DNA of 64,000 nucleotides from Oxalicibacterium faecigallinarum (GCF_014635705.1 NZ_BMDI01000001.1:760008-824007), one strand, 5' to 3'. Positions 42,562 to 52,346 are shown, counted from the stretch's first letter. Notes: generated by a model not told the origin, from the letters alone. Program-made: numbers and translations.

Positions 42562-43848
42562 TTAATGCACGTGCACCGCATCGGCCTTGCCGAGCTCGGA
42601 GCGTACGATAAAGCTGCCGTCTGCCGCGTACTCGGTTCCCGCGTTCAGCCCATCGACGATCTCGGTCAGCTTGCCGTCGGTGCGGCCGGTCTTGACGACC
42701 TGCTCCTTGAATCCATCGGCCGTACGGACGAAAATCACGTCACGTTCATTGATGCGATGCAAGGCACCGACTGGCACCGCAACCGCCACCTCCGCTTCTG
42801 CGGTGACGACCTCGACATTGACGAACAGACCCGGGCGCCACGTGCCTTGCGGATTCACCAGCGTGACGCGCGCCGTTGCCGTACGTGTTGCTGCACCCAG
42901 CAGCGAACCGACATACGACACCGTACCTGCGGCGGAAGAATCAAAGGCATCGGCCTTGACCAGCACCTTTTCACCGACACGCACACGATTCAGGTCTCGC
43001 GCGGGAATGGCAATCTCTGCCCACACGGTCGATAGATCGGATACGGTGAAAATCGGCGCATCTTCCTTCAGTGCCTCGCCCAGTGAAATATGCTTTTCCA
43101 CCACCATGCCGTCAAAGGGGGCGCGGATTTCGAAACGATTCAGTTCACCATTGCCGACACCCTCTGCGCCAATCGCCGCCAGCTTCTGCCGGGCGTTTTG
43201 CGAGGCAATCTCGGCTTCCTGTAACGCCTGTCGTGCCTGCAGATAATCCTGCTCGGCAGATATCTTGTCCTGCCACAAGGTTTTCTCACGTTCGTAAGTC
43301 AGTTGCGCCAGTCGCAAACGCTTCTGCGCTGCGGCCAGCTCACTACGCTGTTCGGAAACAGCCGTACTGGCAATTACCGCCAGCACCTGTCCTTTCTTCA
43401 CGCTTTGTCCAAGATCGGCCGGTACGCTTTGCACCACACCGGCCACACGCGGCACGATGTGCGCGGTGCGATCGTCATTAAAACGGATCTCGCCCGGCAA
43501 CTGACTCGCTACTCGGATCGTGGCGCCATCTGCTGCCAGAATCTTGATGCCCGCCGCCTTGATTTGCGCATCCGTCAGGACGACGGTCTTGGCTTTGGCC
43601 GCTGCCGGTTTTTCCGCGTCCTGGTCGCGATGGTCGCGACCGTTGCCACCTGTCGCATCAGGTGCGCCTCCGGTTGTCTTCACATCGTTTTTATCTTCGC
43701 TCCTGGTCGTACCATGCGCATGACCGGCATGACCATCCGCTGACGATTCATGCTTGTCGGAAAACAGAATCAGCACACTTGCCAGCAGACCGGTCACAAC
43801 GATGATGGCGATCGCAATCGCCTGTTTCTTTTTCAAATTGAAGATCAT
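42562..43848 (-). CDS. czcB: Periplasmic membrane-fusion protein CzcB
   Basis: 428 residues. An N-terminal membrane anchor (AIAIAIIVVTGLLASVLILF) is followed by a His/Asp-rich metal-binding stretch (HESSADGHAGHAHGTTRSEDK in part) and DHRDQDAE. The lipoyl-like and alpha-hairpin core shows VPRVAGVVQSVPADLGQSVKKGQVLAVI, in part, with the coiled coil at ~170-225. It ends in HVH. It links CzcA to CzcC. The gap to czcA is 12 bases. Confidence 0.95.
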   Translation of the reverse strand: MIFNLKKKQAIAIAIIVVTGLLASVLILFSDKHESSADGHAGHAHGTTRSEDKNDVKTTGGAPDATGGNGRDHRDQDAEKPAAAKAKTVVLTDAQIKAAGIKILAADGATIRVASQLPGEIRFNDDRTAHIVPRVAGVVQSVPADLGQSVKKGQVLAVIASTAVSEQRSELAAAQKRLRLAQLTYEREKTLWQDKISAEQDYLQARQALQEAEIASQNARQKLAAIGAEGVGNGELNRFEIRAPFDGMVVEKHISLGEALKEDAPIFTVSDLSTVWAEIAIPARDLNRVRVGEKVLVKADAFDSSAAGTVSYVGSLLGAATRTATARVTLVNPQGTWRPGLFVNVEVVTAEAEVAVAVPVGALHRINERDVIFVRTADGFKEQVVKTGRTDGKLTEIVDGLNAGTEYAADGSFIVRSELGKADAVHVH

Positions 43849-43859
43849 GATGGTTCCCG

Positions 43860-45194
43860 CTACTTGCTTGGGTTGAAGGAAGCACTGGCCGACACGCCGA
43901 GCACGCGGTCGATCTCGGCAGCGGCAGCATAGGCATCCGCCATGGCGCGCAAGTGTTGTGTTCTGGTCTGCAGCAAGGTGCGTTGTGCATCCAGTACATC
44001 CAGAAAGCTGAACTTGCCGAACTCAAAGCCACGCGCTGCCGCGTCATATGCACTTTGGGCGCCCGGCAAGATGTCATCGCGCAGCACACGTGCCTGTTCG
44101 CGTGCGTTGTGCAAGGTGGTATATGCCTGCGCCAACTCGCCATCCAGACGAATGGCGACCGCCGCCAGCTCATCCCCCGCCTTGTCGGCACGGCGCAAGG
44201 CTTCCAGCAGGTTGCCCTGATTGCGATCAAAGACCGGTAATGGAATCGACACGCCAAACAAGGCCTGATCGCGCCCCAGTTCGTTGTTGCGCTGCATGCC
44301 CAGGCTGACGGTCACATCCGGAATGCGCTTGCTCTTTTCGACATCGACCTGTGCCTGCCAGCGCTGAATCTCGGTACGTGCACGCTGCATCAGCGGTGCA
44401 TCCTGCAGTTGTGCGTATATCGCGTCCCAGCTTGGTTCCGGTGGCAGGCTGTTCAGGTTGCCATCCACCTGAACAGCGGCTTGCATGCCCATCGCGTTGC
44501 CGCCCCAGGTTGCCGCCAGTTTGCGGCGCGCCAGAATCAGGTCACTGGCTGCTTGCTGCGACTCCAGCCGCACCCCCGCTTCGGCGATACGCGCTCTGGT
44601 TTCTTCCACCGGCGATACCTTGCCTGCCATGACACGGCGTCCGGCAATGTCCGTTCCCCGCTGCGCAATCGACAAGGCGGCATTGGCAAGGCGCACACGT
44701 TCCTGCTCAAGCAATACCGAGAAGAATGCGGTGATGACCAGCGCACGAATATCCGCGGCCTTGGCCTGCAGCTCTGCCTGGGCCGTGTCATAAGCACGGC
44801 TCGCTGCCGCCACACGTGCGGCACGTTTGCCACCCAGTTCGATAGGCTGACTCAGCTCGAATGCGGTCGTGCGCGTATCGCGCCGACGATCCTCGACGGC
44901 CATCGACACGTTGGGATTGGGAATAACGCCGGCCTGCCTGATTGTCGCTGCAACTGCTTCGGCTTCGCGACGCGCGGCAGACAATTCCGGATTGGCTGCC
45001 AGCGCACGCTCCAGCGCCTGCGGTAATGTCAGCGCTGGCGTGGATGGTGCGGATGATGGTGATGCGGTCGGAACCGACTTGCTTTCTGAAACATGAACTG
45101 GTGGTGGCGCAACGATTTGTGCCACGGCACCGTCAGTCCAGACCGGCAGCAGCGCAAGCGCCAGCATGCCGGATGACACGGAAACCCTGTACAT
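43860..45194 (-). CDS. czcC: Outer-membrane efflux channel CzcC
   Basis: 444 residues from the ATG at 45194, chosen for the AGGAG six bases upstream and the signal peptide MYRVSVSSGMLALALLPVW..AVAQ. TolC-type repeats are visible: LTLPQALERALAANPELSAARREAEA, in short, and later AYTTLHNAREQARVLRDDILPGAQSAYDAAARGFEFGKFSFLDVLDAQRTL in overview, the classic YxxGxxxxxxxLDAQR pattern. It completes the tripartite Czc pump. Confidence 0.94.
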   Translation of the reverse strand: MYRVSVSSGMLALALLPVWTDGAVAQIVAPPPVHVSESKSVPTASPSSAPSTPALTLPQALERALAANPELSAARREAEAVAATIRQAGVIPNPNVSMAVEDRRRDTRTTAFELSQPIELGGKRAARVAAASRAYDTAQAELQAKAADIRALVITAFFSVLLEQERVRLANAALSIAQRGTDIAGRRVMAGKVSPVEETRARIAEAGVRLESQQAASDLILARRKLAATWGGNAMGMQAAVQVDGNLNSLPPEPSWDAIYAQLQDAPLMQRARTEIQRWQAQVDVEKSKRIPDVTVSLGMQRNNELGRDQALFGVSIPLPVFDRNQGNLLEALRRADKAGDELAAVAIRLDGELAQAYTTLHNAREQARVLRDDILPGAQSAYDAAARGFEFGKFSFLDVLDAQRTLLQTRTQHLRAMADAYAAAAEIDRVLGVSASASFNPSK

Positions 45195-45289
45195 CGAATT
45201 CTCCTGAAGAAAAAGACGGAGTGAATTCGACAGGACGTGCTCTGCCAATCAGTTACCAGGCAGAGACAAGGAAGAATCGTCCCGTCGCG

Positions 45290-45646
45290 TTAAGCGACGG
45301 ACAAACGATCAGGCCGTCTGGGGCCCTCGGGAATATGGGAAGTGAATACGGCAGGCGGATCGTCCGCATACACGCGTGATGGCTGCATGACGGGCGGCTT
45401 ACCCGGCACAAAGATCGAAGCCTGCACTGCAGCCGCATGGCAGTAACCGCAATCGCCATGTACCTTGCCATTCACATCGCCATTGGCGGCATGAAAATCG
45501 GCATCTTCGGCATGCGTGTGATGACCGAAATGGCTGACTGGTTTGTCATCATGCTCGCAATAGACCGCCGCCGCCGCCCACGAAAAGTGGAATGGCAGAA
45601 TCAGCAACATCGCGATGACAAATAGTTTTTTCACGGCAGGCATCAT
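45290..45646 (-). CDS. czcI: CzcI-like periplasmic metal-resistance protein
   Basis: 118 residues. The signal peptide MKKLF-like core LFVIAMLLILPFHFSWAAAAVYCEH matches the CzcI pattern. The mature part is rich in His (HFGHHTHAEDADFHAAN) and has CGYCHAA, all potential metal ligands. CzcI proteins sit at the head of czcCBA operons and are thought to modulate the response. Here it lies between cadA (41 bases) and czcC (95 bases). A GTG start inside the frame is possible. Confidence 0.82.
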   Translation of the reverse strand: MMPAVKKLFVIAMLLILPFHFSWAAAAVYCEHDDKPVSHFGHHTHAEDADFHAANGDVNGKVHGDCGYCHAAAVQASIFVPGKPPVMQPSRVYADDPPAVFTSHIPEGPRRPDRLSVA

Positions 45647-45686
45647 AACGTGGAATGCGACTTTATGGCGAACGTCTCTGCAAACC

Positions 45687-47906
45687 TCATACCGCGCGCA
45701 GCAAACGCAACCCGTTCGCCACCACGATCAGGCTTGCCCCCATATCGGCAAACACCGCCATCCACAGGGTTGCCTGCCCGCTCAAAGCCAGCACGAGAAA
45801 CATGGCCTTGATACCCAGTGCAATCGTGATGTTCTGCATCAGAACGCGATGCGTGGTCTTGCTCAGCGCAATGAAGTCGGCCAGCTTGCTCAGACGGTCA
45901 TCCATCAACGCGACGTCTGCCGTTTCCAGCGCCGTGTCGGTACCAGCCGCACCCATTGCAAAACCGATATCGGCACGCGCCAGCGCAGGCGCATCGTTGA
46001 TACCGTCACCCACCATGCCGACCGGTCCGTATTGTGACGCCATGTCATTCACTGCTGACAACTTGTCATCCGGCAACTGATTGCCGCGTGCATCGGTGAT
46101 CCCCACCTTGCCTGCAATTGCACTGGCGGTATGCACGTTATCGCCTGTCAGCATGGCGACATGGACGCCCATTGCCTGCAAACGTTTGATCGCTGCATCG
46201 CCCCCTTCACGTACGCTGTCTGCAACCGTCACGATCAACTGCGGTCCCTGATCACTGGCCAGCACGACCGCTGTTTTGCCTTCGCGTTCGTACTTGTCCA
46301 GCGTGGCTTCCAGAGCGTCATTGCAGATACCCAGTTCGTGAATCAGCCGATGATTGCCCAATACCCAGTTCTGCCCATTGATCTCCCCCTGCACGCCACG
46401 TCCCGGCAAGGCTGTAAAGGCAGCAACATCAAACGGCGACTCGACCGATCCCTGACGCCAGGCCGTAAAGACTGCCGTCGATACCGGATGATCGGATACA
46501 TGTGCAAGACTGGCCGCGATTCTGAACAGATCACCCACTGCACCATGCAGCGGCAACACATCGACGACAGCCGGCTTCCCAACCGTGATCGTGCCCGTTT
46601 TATCAAGCGCAATGGCCCTGAGCTTGCGACCCATCTCCAGATAGACGCCACCTTTGATCAGAATGCCGTGCCGCGCGGCAGCCGCCAATCCACTTACCAC
46701 TGTAACCGGCGTGGAAATTACCAGCGCACACGGGCACGCAATCACCAGCAATACCAGCGCCTTGTACAACCACGGTTGAAAGGCAGCGCCTGTCAGCAAC
46801 GGTGGCAACAAGGCAACCAGCAAAGCCAGCACCACCACGACCGGAATGTAATAACGTGCAAACTGGTCAACGAAGCGCTGCGTCGGTGCACGCTCGCCTT
46901 GCACCTGCTGCACGCTGCGAATGATGCGCGCCAGTGTCGACTCTGACTGTGCAGCCGTTACACGGTAGGTAAAAGCACCATGCTCATTGATCGTGCCGGC
47001 AAAGACCGCATCGCCGACAGCACGCTCGACAGGCATGCTCTCGCCGGTAATTGGCGCCTGATTGATACTGCTCTGCCCTTCCACAATCACGCCATCCAGC
47101 GGCAAACGTTCGCCGGGACGGATACGCACAATCGCATCCAGCGCAACCGTCGTCGCAGCCACGTCCGTCCATGATCCGTCTTCGGCACGGATCGTCGCCA
47201 TGTCCGGTGTCATTGCCATCAGACTCTTGATCGCATTGCGTGCACGGTCCAGCGACATGGCTTCGATCATCTCGGCCGCTGCAAACAGGAAAATCACGAC
47301 CGCCGCTTCCGGCCATTGCCCGATGATCACTGCACCGATCACGGCCAGCGACATCAAAAAGTTCATGTTCAGGGAAAAATGCCGCAGAGCGATCCAGCCC
47401 TTTTTAAGGGTATCCAGACCACCTGTCATGATGGCAGTCAGCGCCAGCAGCACAACAGGAATGGAACTGTCCGTGCCGGTCGTCCATGCGACTATTTCCG
47501 AACCAATGGCCGTGATGCCCGAAATCGCCATCAGAATCCATTTACGCCGCGAAATGCGGAAATCGCCGGACACGGCTGCGCTATCGGTAACATGTTCGGC
47601 ATTGAGCGAGTCCGACTTGATGACGGGCTCCAGATCCAGCCTGGTCAGGGCGCGGACAATATCATCGGTCGACGGCAAGGTATGTTGTACCGTCAGTTCG
47701 CGCGCCATCAGGTCGAACTGCATGCCGACAATGCCGTCCATCTCCTGAAAGCGGTCGCGAATCAGCTTTTCCTCGGTCGGACAATCCATTTTCTGGATCA
47801 GCAATACCGCTTGCGCTGCACCAGCGACCGCAGCCATCGGCTGAGCCGGCGCGGCTTCCGCAGCTTTTGATGCAGAACAGGAATGATCGTGATCACAACA
47901 ACCCAT
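45687..47906 (-). CDS. cadA: Cd/Zn/Pb-exporting P1B-type ATPase CadA
   Basis: 739 residues. N-terminal GCCDHDHSCS and an HMA-like domain with the MDCPTEE form of the metal site (residue ~40). Six to eight membrane helices with the CPC motif (VIACPCALVISTPV, near residue 390), phosphorylation site DKTGTI and hinge GDGINDAPALARAD mark the P1B-2 group for Zn, Cd and Pb. The start follows CAGGAG by six bases. It is divergent from cadR and upstream of czcICBA, with which it probably forms one transcript. Confidence 0.94.
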   Translation of the reverse strand: MGCCDHDHSCSASKAAEAAPAQPMAAVAGAAQAVLLIQKMDCPTEEKLIRDRFQEMDGIVGMQFDLMARELTVQHTLPSTDDIVRALTRLDLEPVIKSDSLNAEHVTDSAAVSGDFRISRRKWILMAISGITAIGSEIVAWTTGTDSSIPVVLLALTAIMTGGLDTLKKGWIALRHFSLNMNFLMSLAVIGAVIIGQWPEAAVVIFLFAAAEMIEAMSLDRARNAIKSLMAMTPDMATIRAEDGSWTDVAATTVALDAIVRIRPGERLPLDGVIVEGQSSINQAPITGESMPVERAVGDAVFAGTINEHGAFTYRVTAAQSESTLARIIRSVQQVQGERAPTQRFVDQFARYYIPVVVVLALLVALLPPLLTGAAFQPWLYKALVLLVIACPCALVISTPVTVVSGLAAAARHGILIKGGVYLEMGRKLRAIALDKTGTITVGKPAVVDVLPLHGAVGDLFRIAASLAHVSDHPVSTAVFTAWRQGSVESPFDVAAFTALPGRGVQGEINGQNWVLGNHRLIHELGICNDALEATLDKYEREGKTAVVLASDQGPQLIVTVADSVREGGDAAIKRLQAMGVHVAMLTGDNVHTASAIAGKVGITDARGNQLPDDKLSAVNDMASQYGPVGMVGDGINDAPALARADIGFAMGAAGTDTALETADVALMDDRLSKLADFIALSKTTHRVLMQNITIALGIKAMFLVLALSGQATLWMAVFADMGASLIVVANGLRLLRAV

Positions 47907-47944
47907 GCAATTCTCCTGACAGATAACCTCAATTCACACTTGCA

Positions 47945-47975
47945 ATTAAAGACTCTGTAGCTACTATAGGGTCAA
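47945..47975 (-). promoter_or_regulatory. CadR/MerR-type promoter of cadA
   Basis: On the minus strand a TTGACC -35 (47970-47975) and a TTTAAT -10 (47945-47950) are 19 bases apart, the over-long spacing typical of MerR-activated promoters. The dyad ACCCTATAG-tag-CTACAGAGT (47952-47972) fills the spacer and fits CadR/PbrR boxes. Confidence 0.85.
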
Positions 47976-48004
47976 GCATCTTTCCGGGAATTTTTCAAAA
48001 AGGT

Positions 48005-48466
48005 ATGAAAATGACATCCCAAACCTTGAAAATCGGCGAACTGGCAAGCCAGACCGGCTCTTCCGTGGAGACGATCCGCTATTACGAGCAGCAACAATTG
48101 CTGCCGCCACCTTCCCGCTCTGCCGCAAACTACCGGCTATACAACGACACGCATGTGCGGCGCCTGCAGTTCATTCGCCATTGCCGTTCGCTGGATATGG
48201 CCTTGGACGAAATTCGCACTCTGCTGACGTTTCGCGATCAACCGGATGCCGATTGTGCAGGCGTCAACGCCGTGCTCGATCACCATATCAACCATGTCGC
48301 GCATCGCATTGAGGAGTTGAAAGGTTTGCAACAGCAATTGCTGGAACTACGCAGCCGCTGTGGCAGGGTTCAGTCCACGGACGCTTGCGGCATTCTGCAA
48401 GAGCTGGAAAACGGCGATGGTACAGAACCGCGCAATTTGGGATCGCATTCCGGTGGGTGTCATTAA
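48005..48466 (+). CDS. cadR: Cd(II)/Pb(II)-responsive MerR-family regulator CadR
   Basis: 153 residues. N-terminal MerR helix-turn-helix (KIGELASQTGSSVETIRYYEQQQLLPPPSRSAANYRLY, in parts), coiled-coil helix to residue ~120, then a metal loop with Cys in DADCAGVN and SRCGRVQSTDACGI. The C-terminus EPRNLGSHSGGCH is the His/Cys tail typical of CadR. It is divergent from cadA, with the over-spaced promoter between them, and would activate cadA-czc when Cd, Pb or Zn binds. Confidence 0.92.
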   Translation: MKMTSQTLKIGELASQTGSSVETIRYYEQQQLLPPPSRSAANYRLYNDTHVRRLQFIRHCRSLDMALDEIRTLLTFRDQPDADCAGVNAVLDHHINHVAHRIEELKGLQQQLLELRSRCGRVQSTDACGILQELENGDGTEPRNLGSHSGGCH

Positions 48467-48593
48467 GAAAGAACGACCTTCAGTCTCTATGCATCAAAAC
48501 GATCTGAGTGACGGCTTGGCTTATGTTGCGTAGCTAACGGTCAGGCCAGTCTGCACATGTTTAACTTCCGTAAAAGCCTTACTGGAGTACGAC

Positions 48594-48977
48594 ATGCCCA
48601 AATCAATTTTGGTTGTAGATGATGACCTCACGGTAACCAGCGACATCTGCAAGACAGTCAATGAGCTTGGATACGACACTTATAGTGCGCAGTCCGCAAA
48701 AGAGGCGTTCGATATCATCGTGCGTCAAAACGTCGATCTGGTGCTGGTCGATGTTTTGTTACCCGGCAAGCCAGGAACGCATGTAAGGCACCTGATCAAG
48801 CAATCGCCTTTAACCCGCGGCGTGCGGGTCGTGTACATGACTGCTTATGCGCCAACGTCTGATACCGATCCTGTTCCCGTGGTCAGGAAACCGTTTAGCA
48901 GCGAAGAGTTGCAGCAAGTGCTGACGCAATGCTTTGCGTCGCCACCGCCCGATTACAAGAACGAGGTCAGCATTTAA
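48594..48977 (+). CDS. Stand-alone response-regulator receiver protein
   Basis: 127 residues, a single receiver domain: VVDDD at residues ~7-11, phospho-Asp in LVLVDVLLPGKPG, Thr in VVYMTAYAPTSD and Lys in VVRKPF. No output domain. It is a paralogue of the receiver at 28141-28557, sharing the unusual T-A-[FY]-A-P-T-S-[DE] stretch. No kinase lies next to it. Confidence 0.85.
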   Translation: MPKSILVVDDDLTVTSDICKTVNELGYDTYSAQSAKEAFDIIVRQNVDLVLVDVLLPGKPGTHVRHLIKQSPLTRGVRVVYMTAYAPTSDTDPVPVVRKPFSSEELQQVLTQCFASPPPDYKNEVSI

Positions 48978-49191
48978 TTTGATCGGCACGAAAGGCGTTC
49001 TTGCGAACATGCGGCGCTGGAAAGGAATGACCATGGGTGTCAGCATTCAATCGTTCAACCGGCATGCATAAAGCACTTTCATCGCCAGCAATACCGATCA
49101 GCCTGCCATCCCGCCAGTTTTCGTTCAGCAAAAGGAACCCCGCTTGACGGCTGGACTCTACTTAACTTCACCAACCAACAAGGAGCATGTG

Positions 49192-49617
49192 ATGGAACGT
49201 TCAGCATCGGCCGTCTGGAGCGGCGGCATCAAGGATGGCAAAGGCGCCATTTCGACCCAAAGCGGTGTACTCAAGGATACACAGTATGGTTTTAATACCC
49301 GATTTGAAAATGGCCCTGGCACCAATCCGGAGGAGCTGATCGGTGCAGCGCATGCAGGTTGCTTCACGATGGCGCTGTCTGGTGAACTGGGCAAGGCGGG
49401 CCTGACTGCGGAAAAACTGGAAACCACTGCAACAGTGACCTTGGACAAGGTGCCAGGCGGTTTTTCAATCAGCGCTGTCCATCTGAAGCTGACTGCGAAA
49501 ATTCCAGGCGCCGACGATGCGCAGTTTCAAAGCATTGCAGATACCGCGAAAACCAATTGTCCGGTTTCCAAACTGCTGACTGCCAACATCACGCTGGATG
49601 CCAGTCTCGTCAAGTAG
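49192..49617 (+). CDS. OsmC-type peroxiredoxin
   Basis: 141 residues from the ATG at 49192, with AAGGAG six bases upstream. Two conserved cysteines lie in the family context: GAAHAGCFTMAL (near residue 60) and TNCPVSKLL (near residue 125). OsmC/Ohr proteins reduce organic hydroperoxides in the cytoplasm. The sequence lies closer to OsmC than to Ohr (VWSGGIKDGKGAISTQSGVL). It is a single gene, 214 bases after the receiver gene. Confidence 0.9.
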   Translation: MERSASAVWSGGIKDGKGAISTQSGVLKDTQYGFNTRFENGPGTNPEELIGAAHAGCFTMALSGELGKAGLTAEKLETTATVTLDKVPGGFSISAVHLKLTAKIPGADDAQFQSIADTAKTNCPVSKLLTANITLDASLVK

Positions 49618-49749
49618 CCACGCTCGCAATGCGGCAAGAAATCAATGCCTGTCGACTGATAAAGTCCACAGGCATTTTCATGATGGCGGCAGAAACGGTA
49701 TCCTTGTCAGCTTTGGCATTGCCGCAATCTCTTCTTCCATCCTTTCCAC

Positions 49750-50253
49750 ATGGTGCGCCGCAAGATTCTCCGTTATCCCGATCCGCGATTGCACACAGTC
49801 GCCCGTCCCGTAGAAGTGATCGATGATGCCTTGCGCTCCCTGATCACCGACATGGCGGAAACGATGTATGCCAGCCAGGGCATTGGGCTGGCGGCAACAC
49901 AAATCAATGTGCATCGGCGCGTCATTGTGATCGACACGTCCGACACGGGCAAAAATCTGCTGGTGCTCATCAATCCTGAAATCATCCGTGCCGGCGGCAG
50001 TGCCAGCCAGGAGGAAGGCTGCCTGTCCGTACCCGGCGTAACGGTGCGTGTACGGCGTGCCGAGTGGATTCAGGTGCAGTCAATTGATGAGGATGGCGCG
50101 CTTCAGGAATTTCGCGCGGATGGACTGGAAGCGATGTGCATCCAGCACGAGATGGATCATCTGCAAGGCATTGTCTTTACCGACCATTTACCTGCGGCAC
50201 AGCAATCGCGCTTGCGCAAGGACATGTCGGAGAGCGGCAATCGCCGCCGCTAA
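49750..50253 (+). CDS. def: Peptide deformylase
   Basis: 167 residues with all three family motifs: GIGLAATQI (residue ~45), EEGCLSVPG (residue ~87) and HEMDHLQG (residue ~131), which supply the metal ligands Cys and two His and the catalytic Glu. It removes the formyl group from new proteins. The gene stands alone, not in the usual fmt-def pair, so a second copy may exist elsewhere. Confidence 0.94.
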   Translation: MVRRKILRYPDPRLHTVARPVEVIDDALRSLITDMAETMYASQGIGLAATQINVHRRVIVIDTSDTGKNLLVLINPEIIRAGGSASQEEGCLSVPGVTVRVRRAEWIQVQSIDEDGALQEFRADGLEAMCIQHEMDHLQGIVFTDHLPAAQQSRLRKDMSESGNRRR

Positions 50254-50255
50254 AA

Positions 50256-50582
50256 TCAGATCACGATAGCAGCCACCGGATGCATGGCCCCGGTGGCCGG
50301 GTGGCGCAGTTTGGAAACGCGCGCTGCCAGCAGCGGATCTACCTGCTCCCGCGTCAGTCCGTTACGTGCAAAGAACGCATCATCGATATCCAGCTCGGCG
50401 CGTACCACGCCCTGCTCTTCCAGAATCCTGACCTCATTCACTTTGCCGAACAAATCGATCTGCAAACCAGTCACGGGGCTACGGACATCGATCAGACGCT
50501 GCTCGATCGCATTGGCAAACTGGCGTGCATCCAGGGCACGCAGAACGGGAAAACAATCTTTGATTTCAATCCAGGTCTTCAT
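50256..50582 (-). CDS. Small conserved-looking protein, unknown function
   Basis: 108 soluble residues (MKTWIEIKDCFPVLRALDARQFANAIEQ at the start, in part). No signal, membrane helix or known motif is seen. Its stop lies two bases from the def stop, on the opposite strand. Composition and codon use look like the neighbours, so I take it as a real gene. Confidence 0.6.
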   Translation of the reverse strand: MKTWIEIKDCFPVLRALDARQFANAIEQRLIDVRSPVTGLQIDLFGKVNEVRILEEQGVVRAELDIDDAFFARNGLTREQVDPLLAARVSKLRHPATGAMHPVAAIVI

Positions 50583-50767
50583 TGAGGGACAACTTTTCTA
50601 CGCAAATACAGGGTTAAACAGCATGTGACTGATGTCGGCACAGACGTTAAACACATTTTTCTTTAATTTAACAATTGTCCACACTTCATTACGCTTTCAC
50701 AACAATTGCGCTCTGTGCCTTCCGCTAGAATTGGTCAGGGTCACTTCCTCCGTCACGTCTTCTTCCA

Positions 50768-52315
50768 ATGAAAACCAAGCGTGCGCCTACCATCCGTTTC
50801 AAGCTCATCACGCTCGTGCTGGCATGCGTGGTACCCGCTTCGCTCATGGCTGTGCTGTTCATCGCACATGACTATCAACGCGCGCGCGATCATCTGCTCT
50901 TCAATCTGCTGACGACGGCACGCACCATGATGGCTGTCGTTGATCGGGACATCGCGAGTATCGAATCCGCGCTGAATGCGCTGGCGACTTCGCAACATCT
51001 CGACGACCATAACTTCGGCGCGTTTTATACGCAGGCAAAACGTATTCAGGACGCCAGCGAGAATATCAGCATTACGCTGCTGGATGCCAGCGGTACGCAG
51101 GTATTCAATACGCGCTATCCGTATAACGAGATGCTGGCCGACTACAGTCTGTCTGACGAATTTCAGACGATACAGGATACGGGAAAACCACTGATCTCGA
51201 ACCTCTTTGTGAGCAAGATCAATCCGCGTCCGTTACTGGCAATCGGCGTACCGGTACAAGCCGGCGGCCATGCCAATCGCTACACCTTGCATGCAACCAT
51301 CAACCCGGAACGACTGGAGAAGCTGTTGCAACAGCAAGGCTTGCCGGCAGAATGGATCTCTGCCGTATTCGACAGTAGCGGTACCATCATTGCGCGCAAT
51401 CGCGAGATGTCACGCTTTGTCGGCCGCAAAGGCTCGCCCGATCTGCTTGAAAACATCGCTGCGGGCAACAACTCCTTCGTTTCCACGACGCATGATGGGG
51501 TGACCGTTTATACGGTGATCAGTCATTCCAGTGTTTCCAACTGGTCGCTGGGTATCGGCATCCCGACACGGCTGATCGACAATCAGTTACGCGTCACGCT
51601 GTGGTGGCTGGTACTGGCGACGATCACGTTGCTGGCGACGAGTCTGGGCGCCGCCTGGCTCATTGGCGGGCGCATTGCAGAATCCATTCGCGGACTGACC
51701 GGCCCCGCCCTTGCACTGGGGTCTGGCGAAGTGGTGAGCATTCCACCTTTACATTTGCGCGAAGCCGATGAAGTCGGCAGCTCGCTGATCAAGGTATCGG
51801 AAATGCTGCATCGCGCACAGCATCTGGCCAATCACGATGTGCTGACCGGACTTGCCAACCGCGCGCTGTTCAATGAAATGGTCGAACAACATCTGTCACT
51901 ATGCGAACGCAACAACTCTACCTTGTCGATTCTGTATCTCGACCTTGATGGTTTCAAACCGATCAACGACCAGTACGGCCATGAAATTGGTGATCGTCTG
52001 CTGTGCATGGTGGCGGCTCGACTAAAAGCCGGTAGCCGGCATTCGGACATGGTGGCGCGTCTGGGCGGCGATGAGTTCGTCATCATGATGGTCGGTTCGA
52101 CCATGAAGGACAGCAGCGTGGTCGCGCGCAAGCTCGTCAGAAAACTGTCCGATCCGTATGAAATCGATGATCTGACGCTGCACATCTCCGCCAGTATTGG
52201 TGTCGCCAGTTATCCGGAATCAGGCGTTACGGTCGACGCACTTCTGCAACGCGCGGATACGGCCATGTATCGCGCCAAGGAAAAAGGTCGCAGCCGGGTC
52301 GAGACGGCTTCCTGA
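50768..52315 (+). CDS. Membrane diguanylate cyclase with Cache-type sensor domain
   Basis: 515 residues. Membrane helix 1 at residues ~10-32, a periplasmic dCache-like sensor at ~33-275 (RDIASIESALNALATS; VFDSSGTIIARN), membrane helix 2 near 280-300, a HAMP-like linker, then a GGDEF domain with RLGGDEF near residue 438. An intact RxxD inhibition site (RHSD) lies five residues before GGDEF. It makes c-di-GMP from two GTP. c-di-GMP could act on the PilZ domain of BcsA encoded 5 kb further on. Confidence 0.92.
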   Translation: MKTKRAPTIRFKLITLVLACVVPASLMAVLFIAHDYQRARDHLLFNLLTTARTMMAVVDRDIASIESALNALATSQHLDDHNFGAFYTQAKRIQDASENISITLLDASGTQVFNTRYPYNEMLADYSLSDEFQTIQDTGKPLISNLFVSKINPRPLLAIGVPVQAGGHANRYTLHATINPERLEKLLQQQGLPAEWISAVFDSSGTIIARNREMSRFVGRKGSPDLLENIAAGNNSFVSTTHDGVTVYTVISHSSVSNWSLGIGIPTRLIDNQLRVTLWWLVLATITLLATSLGAAWLIGGRIAESIRGLTGPALALGSGEVVSIPPLHLREADEVGSSLIKVSEMLHRAQHLANHDVLTGLANRALFNEMVEQHLSLCERNNSTLSILYLDLDGFKPINDQYGHEIGDRLLCMVAARLKAGSRHSDMVARLGGDEFVIMMVGSTMKDSSVVARKLVRKLSDPYEIDDLTLHISASIGVASYPESGVTVDALLQRADTAMYRAKEKGRSRVETAS

Positions 52316-52346
52316 CCGGACCTTCTGAAACACGACAAACCAAACA

